From: Deltaproteobacteria bacterium
GTDB lineage: Bacteria > Myxococcota_A > JAADFL01
DNA length: 45,162 nucleotides
Direction of reading: 5' to 3'
Assembly (NCBI GenBank): GCA_013152945.1
Contig: JAADFL010000183.1
Span: 1-45,162 of the forward strand
The position numbers were made by a program, and so were the translations under genes. A model generated the notes under the pieces. The model was not told the DNA's origin, searched no databases, and was given only the letters and a program-made list of their open reading frames with translations. Shown one piece after another: positions 43,737-45,162 of the stretch; the first letter of the stretch is position 1; each line of letters begins with the position of its first letter.

Positions 43737-45162
43737 TCAAGGTTGGATCGCAATTGCAGACAGCATGTTTTCAACCCCGGTCCCAATCGAAAACGGTTCG
43801 AGAAGTTGTGTGTCTCCCCCTTGCACGAACAAGATCCTGGCTATGAGCGTTCCCACTCCTTCCTTTGGCGAGATTGCCGGCACCAGGGCCAGGGACCTGC
43901 CTTCACCCAGGTCCACCACGTCCATGAACCCGGCCAGCCCTATGCCTTTCAAAGTCCGGACCAGGGTGAGTTCTCCCTTGTCACCGATGTCCACGACGTA
44001 CACACCGTCACCAAAGTAGTTCGATGCAACGGCCAGGGTGGTTCCCGGCACGAGGTGCACGTCTGTAGCGGATTGAACCGGAGTCAGAAAACCGGCGGCA
44101 TCGAGGCCCGTCCCATCCGGCTCAAGCAAGGCCGATGCCACTGCTCCTTTATTTCCCGAGTACGAGCCGTCATCAGTGATCAATGCAATATCACGAAGGC
44201 TATCCAGGGCTATACGGGGTGAACTCAAACCGGTATTCAGGTCCACACCGACAACATCCTTTGTGCGTGCGTCAACCAGTGACAGGTCAAAACCGTCCTG
44301 CTCTGTAATTCCACCCGAGGCCAGTACCAAGCCGGACTTCGTTGAGTGGACAGCCACTGCATTCGGCGTGTGCAAAGAAACAAACCAATCGGTAGGCGTC
44401 AGTTTGCCGTCGTCATCGCACTCGAACATGTGCAGACCGCCGCCGTTACTCTCATGGTTTCCGTCAGCAGCGTAAAGCCTTGCCCCGTCGGGCGTGAACA
44501 CTGCATCCACTATGTACATTCCGGCGGCATCCCACTCATAGTCGAGTTTGACGTGCATGTCATGGTCTATCGAAAGCATGCTGTGCACTGTCTCGTGGCC
44601 CCCGCCCTGCTCGTGGAGCACCAAGGCATGCATCCCGTCCGGAGAAAAGACTATCTTTGAAGGCGCATCAGAAAGCTTCACCTTTATTCCCGTGTCGGAC
44701 AATGTGCCGTCCGGGGCCAACACAAGGACTCCAATCGATGAGTCCTTGTTTCTCGCCGCAAGAACTACACGCGATCTTCTAACAGAGTTATCCAAATCAA
44801 ACTCTCCTGTAGATGCGGATTTGCCTACATGGATGTCGTCTCTTGGTATGAGCCTTGCCGATACCTTGCCGGAATAACCTGGAAGGTCTTTCCGGCTGTC
44901 CCACACAAACCTGTAGTGTGCCGGGTTCTTCGGATCCGACGAGGCCAAGTCGTCTATTGAATCGCCGTAATCTCCGAGCCTGGAACACGTACGGAACTCT
45001 GATCCGTTCGTGGAGTATTCCACCTTGATATTAACTTCGTCACGGTCGCAATCCCCAATCGTGTACCGGATGTTCACAGGTCCGCGTCTCCATCCTGATA
45101 TGGGCCGGACCTGTATCACGGGTGCACAGTTTCCCCCCGTGCCGGTATCCGTGTCCGTATCA
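43737..45162 (-). CDS. Secreted beta-propeller protein with Asp-Thr linker, partial
   Basis: 475 codons in the window; the frame runs open through base 45162, so the N-terminus lies outside. A GTG at 45119 is in frame but not a likely start, because the codons upstream of it encode DTDTDTGTGGNCAP, the same Asp-Thr linker as in the lipoprotein at 786-2552; a signal peptide probably lies further out. The first 120 residues form a beta-sandwich-like domain (GPVNIRYTIGDCDRDEVNIKVEYS); the rest shows repeated propeller blades: SKIVFSPDGMHALVL, IVDAVFTPDGARLYAADG, PNAVAVHSTKSGLVLASG, RDIALITDDG, LAVASNYFGDGVYVVDIG. This is the lactonase/WD-like seven-blade style. No catalytic residues can be assigned. 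Confidence 0.8.
   Translation of the reverse strand, partial: DTDTDTGTGGNCAPVIQVRPISGWRRGPVNIRYTIGDCDRDEVNIKVEYSTNGSEFRTCSRLGDYGDSIDDLASSDPKNPAHYRFVWDSRKDLPGYSGKVSARLIPRDDIHVGKSASTGEFDLDNSVRRSRVVLAARNKDSSIGVLVLAPDGTLSDTGIKVKLSDAPSKIVFSPDGMHALVLHEQGGGHETVHSMLSIDHDMHVKLDYEWDAAGMYIVDAVFTPDGARLYAADGNHESNGGGLHMFECDDDGKLTPTDWFVSLHTPNAVAVHSTKSGLVLASGGITEQDGFDLSLVDARTKDVVGVDLNTGLSSPRIALDSLRDIALITDDGSYSGNKGAVASALLEPDGTGLDAAGFLTPVQSATDVHLVPGTTLAVASNYFGDGVYVVDIGDKGELTLVRTLKGIGLAGFMDVVDLGEGRSLALVPAISPKEGVGTLIARILFVQGGDTQLLEPFSIGTGVENMLSAIAIQP

Overview
The window looks like a Gram-negative chromosome from a deltaproteobacterium-like lineage (Myxococcota or Desulfobacterota in the broad sense). I cannot place it more finely. 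The reasons are: an outer-membrane maturation set (BamB-like and YfgM-like proteins), two secreted proteins with long Asp-Thr linkers (one a lipoprotein), good sigma-54 (-24/-12) promoter matches, cyclic-di-GMP enzymes, a complete nusA-infB translation operon, and frequent TTG starts. There is no phage, insertion sequence, CRISPR array, rRNA or tRNA that I can support.

Layout. 1-2552 (minus): two exported, cysteine-rich or calcium-binding proteins, each with a candidate sigma-54 promoter. 2875-5156 (plus): a pair of acyl-CoA dehydrogenase genes, the second divergent. 5528-8635 (minus): an ion transporter and a 605-residue protein I do not recognise. 8876-14214 (plus): a carboxylase operon (carboxyltransferase, biotin carboxylase, separate biotin carrier, crotonase, DUF849/BKACE cleavage enzyme). 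Its logic copies leucine/isovalerate breakdown, but a BKACE enzyme sits where HMG-CoA lyase is expected. 14594-22464 (plus): rimP-nusA-ylxR-infB-ylxP-rbfA-nrnA-truB, preceded by a promoter and then an intrinsic terminator that together look like an attenuator.

22711-28322 (plus): a tandem-HD/HD-GYP protein behind a strong sigma-54 match, two tandem left-handed beta-helix paralogues, and ATP sulfurylase. 28419-29027 (minus): a zinc-ribbon membrane protein. 29147-32298 (plus): a GT39-type membrane glycosyltransferase overlapping a PleD-like response regulator/diguanylate cyclase. 32299-32555: an intergenic region with a perfect 19-bp inverted repeat. 32556-34705 (minus): BamB-like and YfgM-like genes. 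34908-36832 (plus): a small outer-membrane beta-barrel-like protein with no normal start codon before its signal peptide, then a sodium:neurotransmitter-family symporter. 36844-45162 (minus): der, era, a secreted TPR protein with a perfectly collinear internal duplication, purA, a secreted protein of unknown function, and a partial beta-propeller protein cut by the window edge.

The most promising points for follow-up are the carboxylase/BKACE/paired-dehydrogenase cluster as a possible variant acyl-CoA pathway, the rimP leader attenuator, the set of sigma-54 promoters that links exported cysteine-rich proteins with an HD-GYP protein, the tandem beta-helix pair, and the apparent ATT/ATC start of the outer-membrane protein. 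All functional statements are from reading motifs by eye; no database search was possible.
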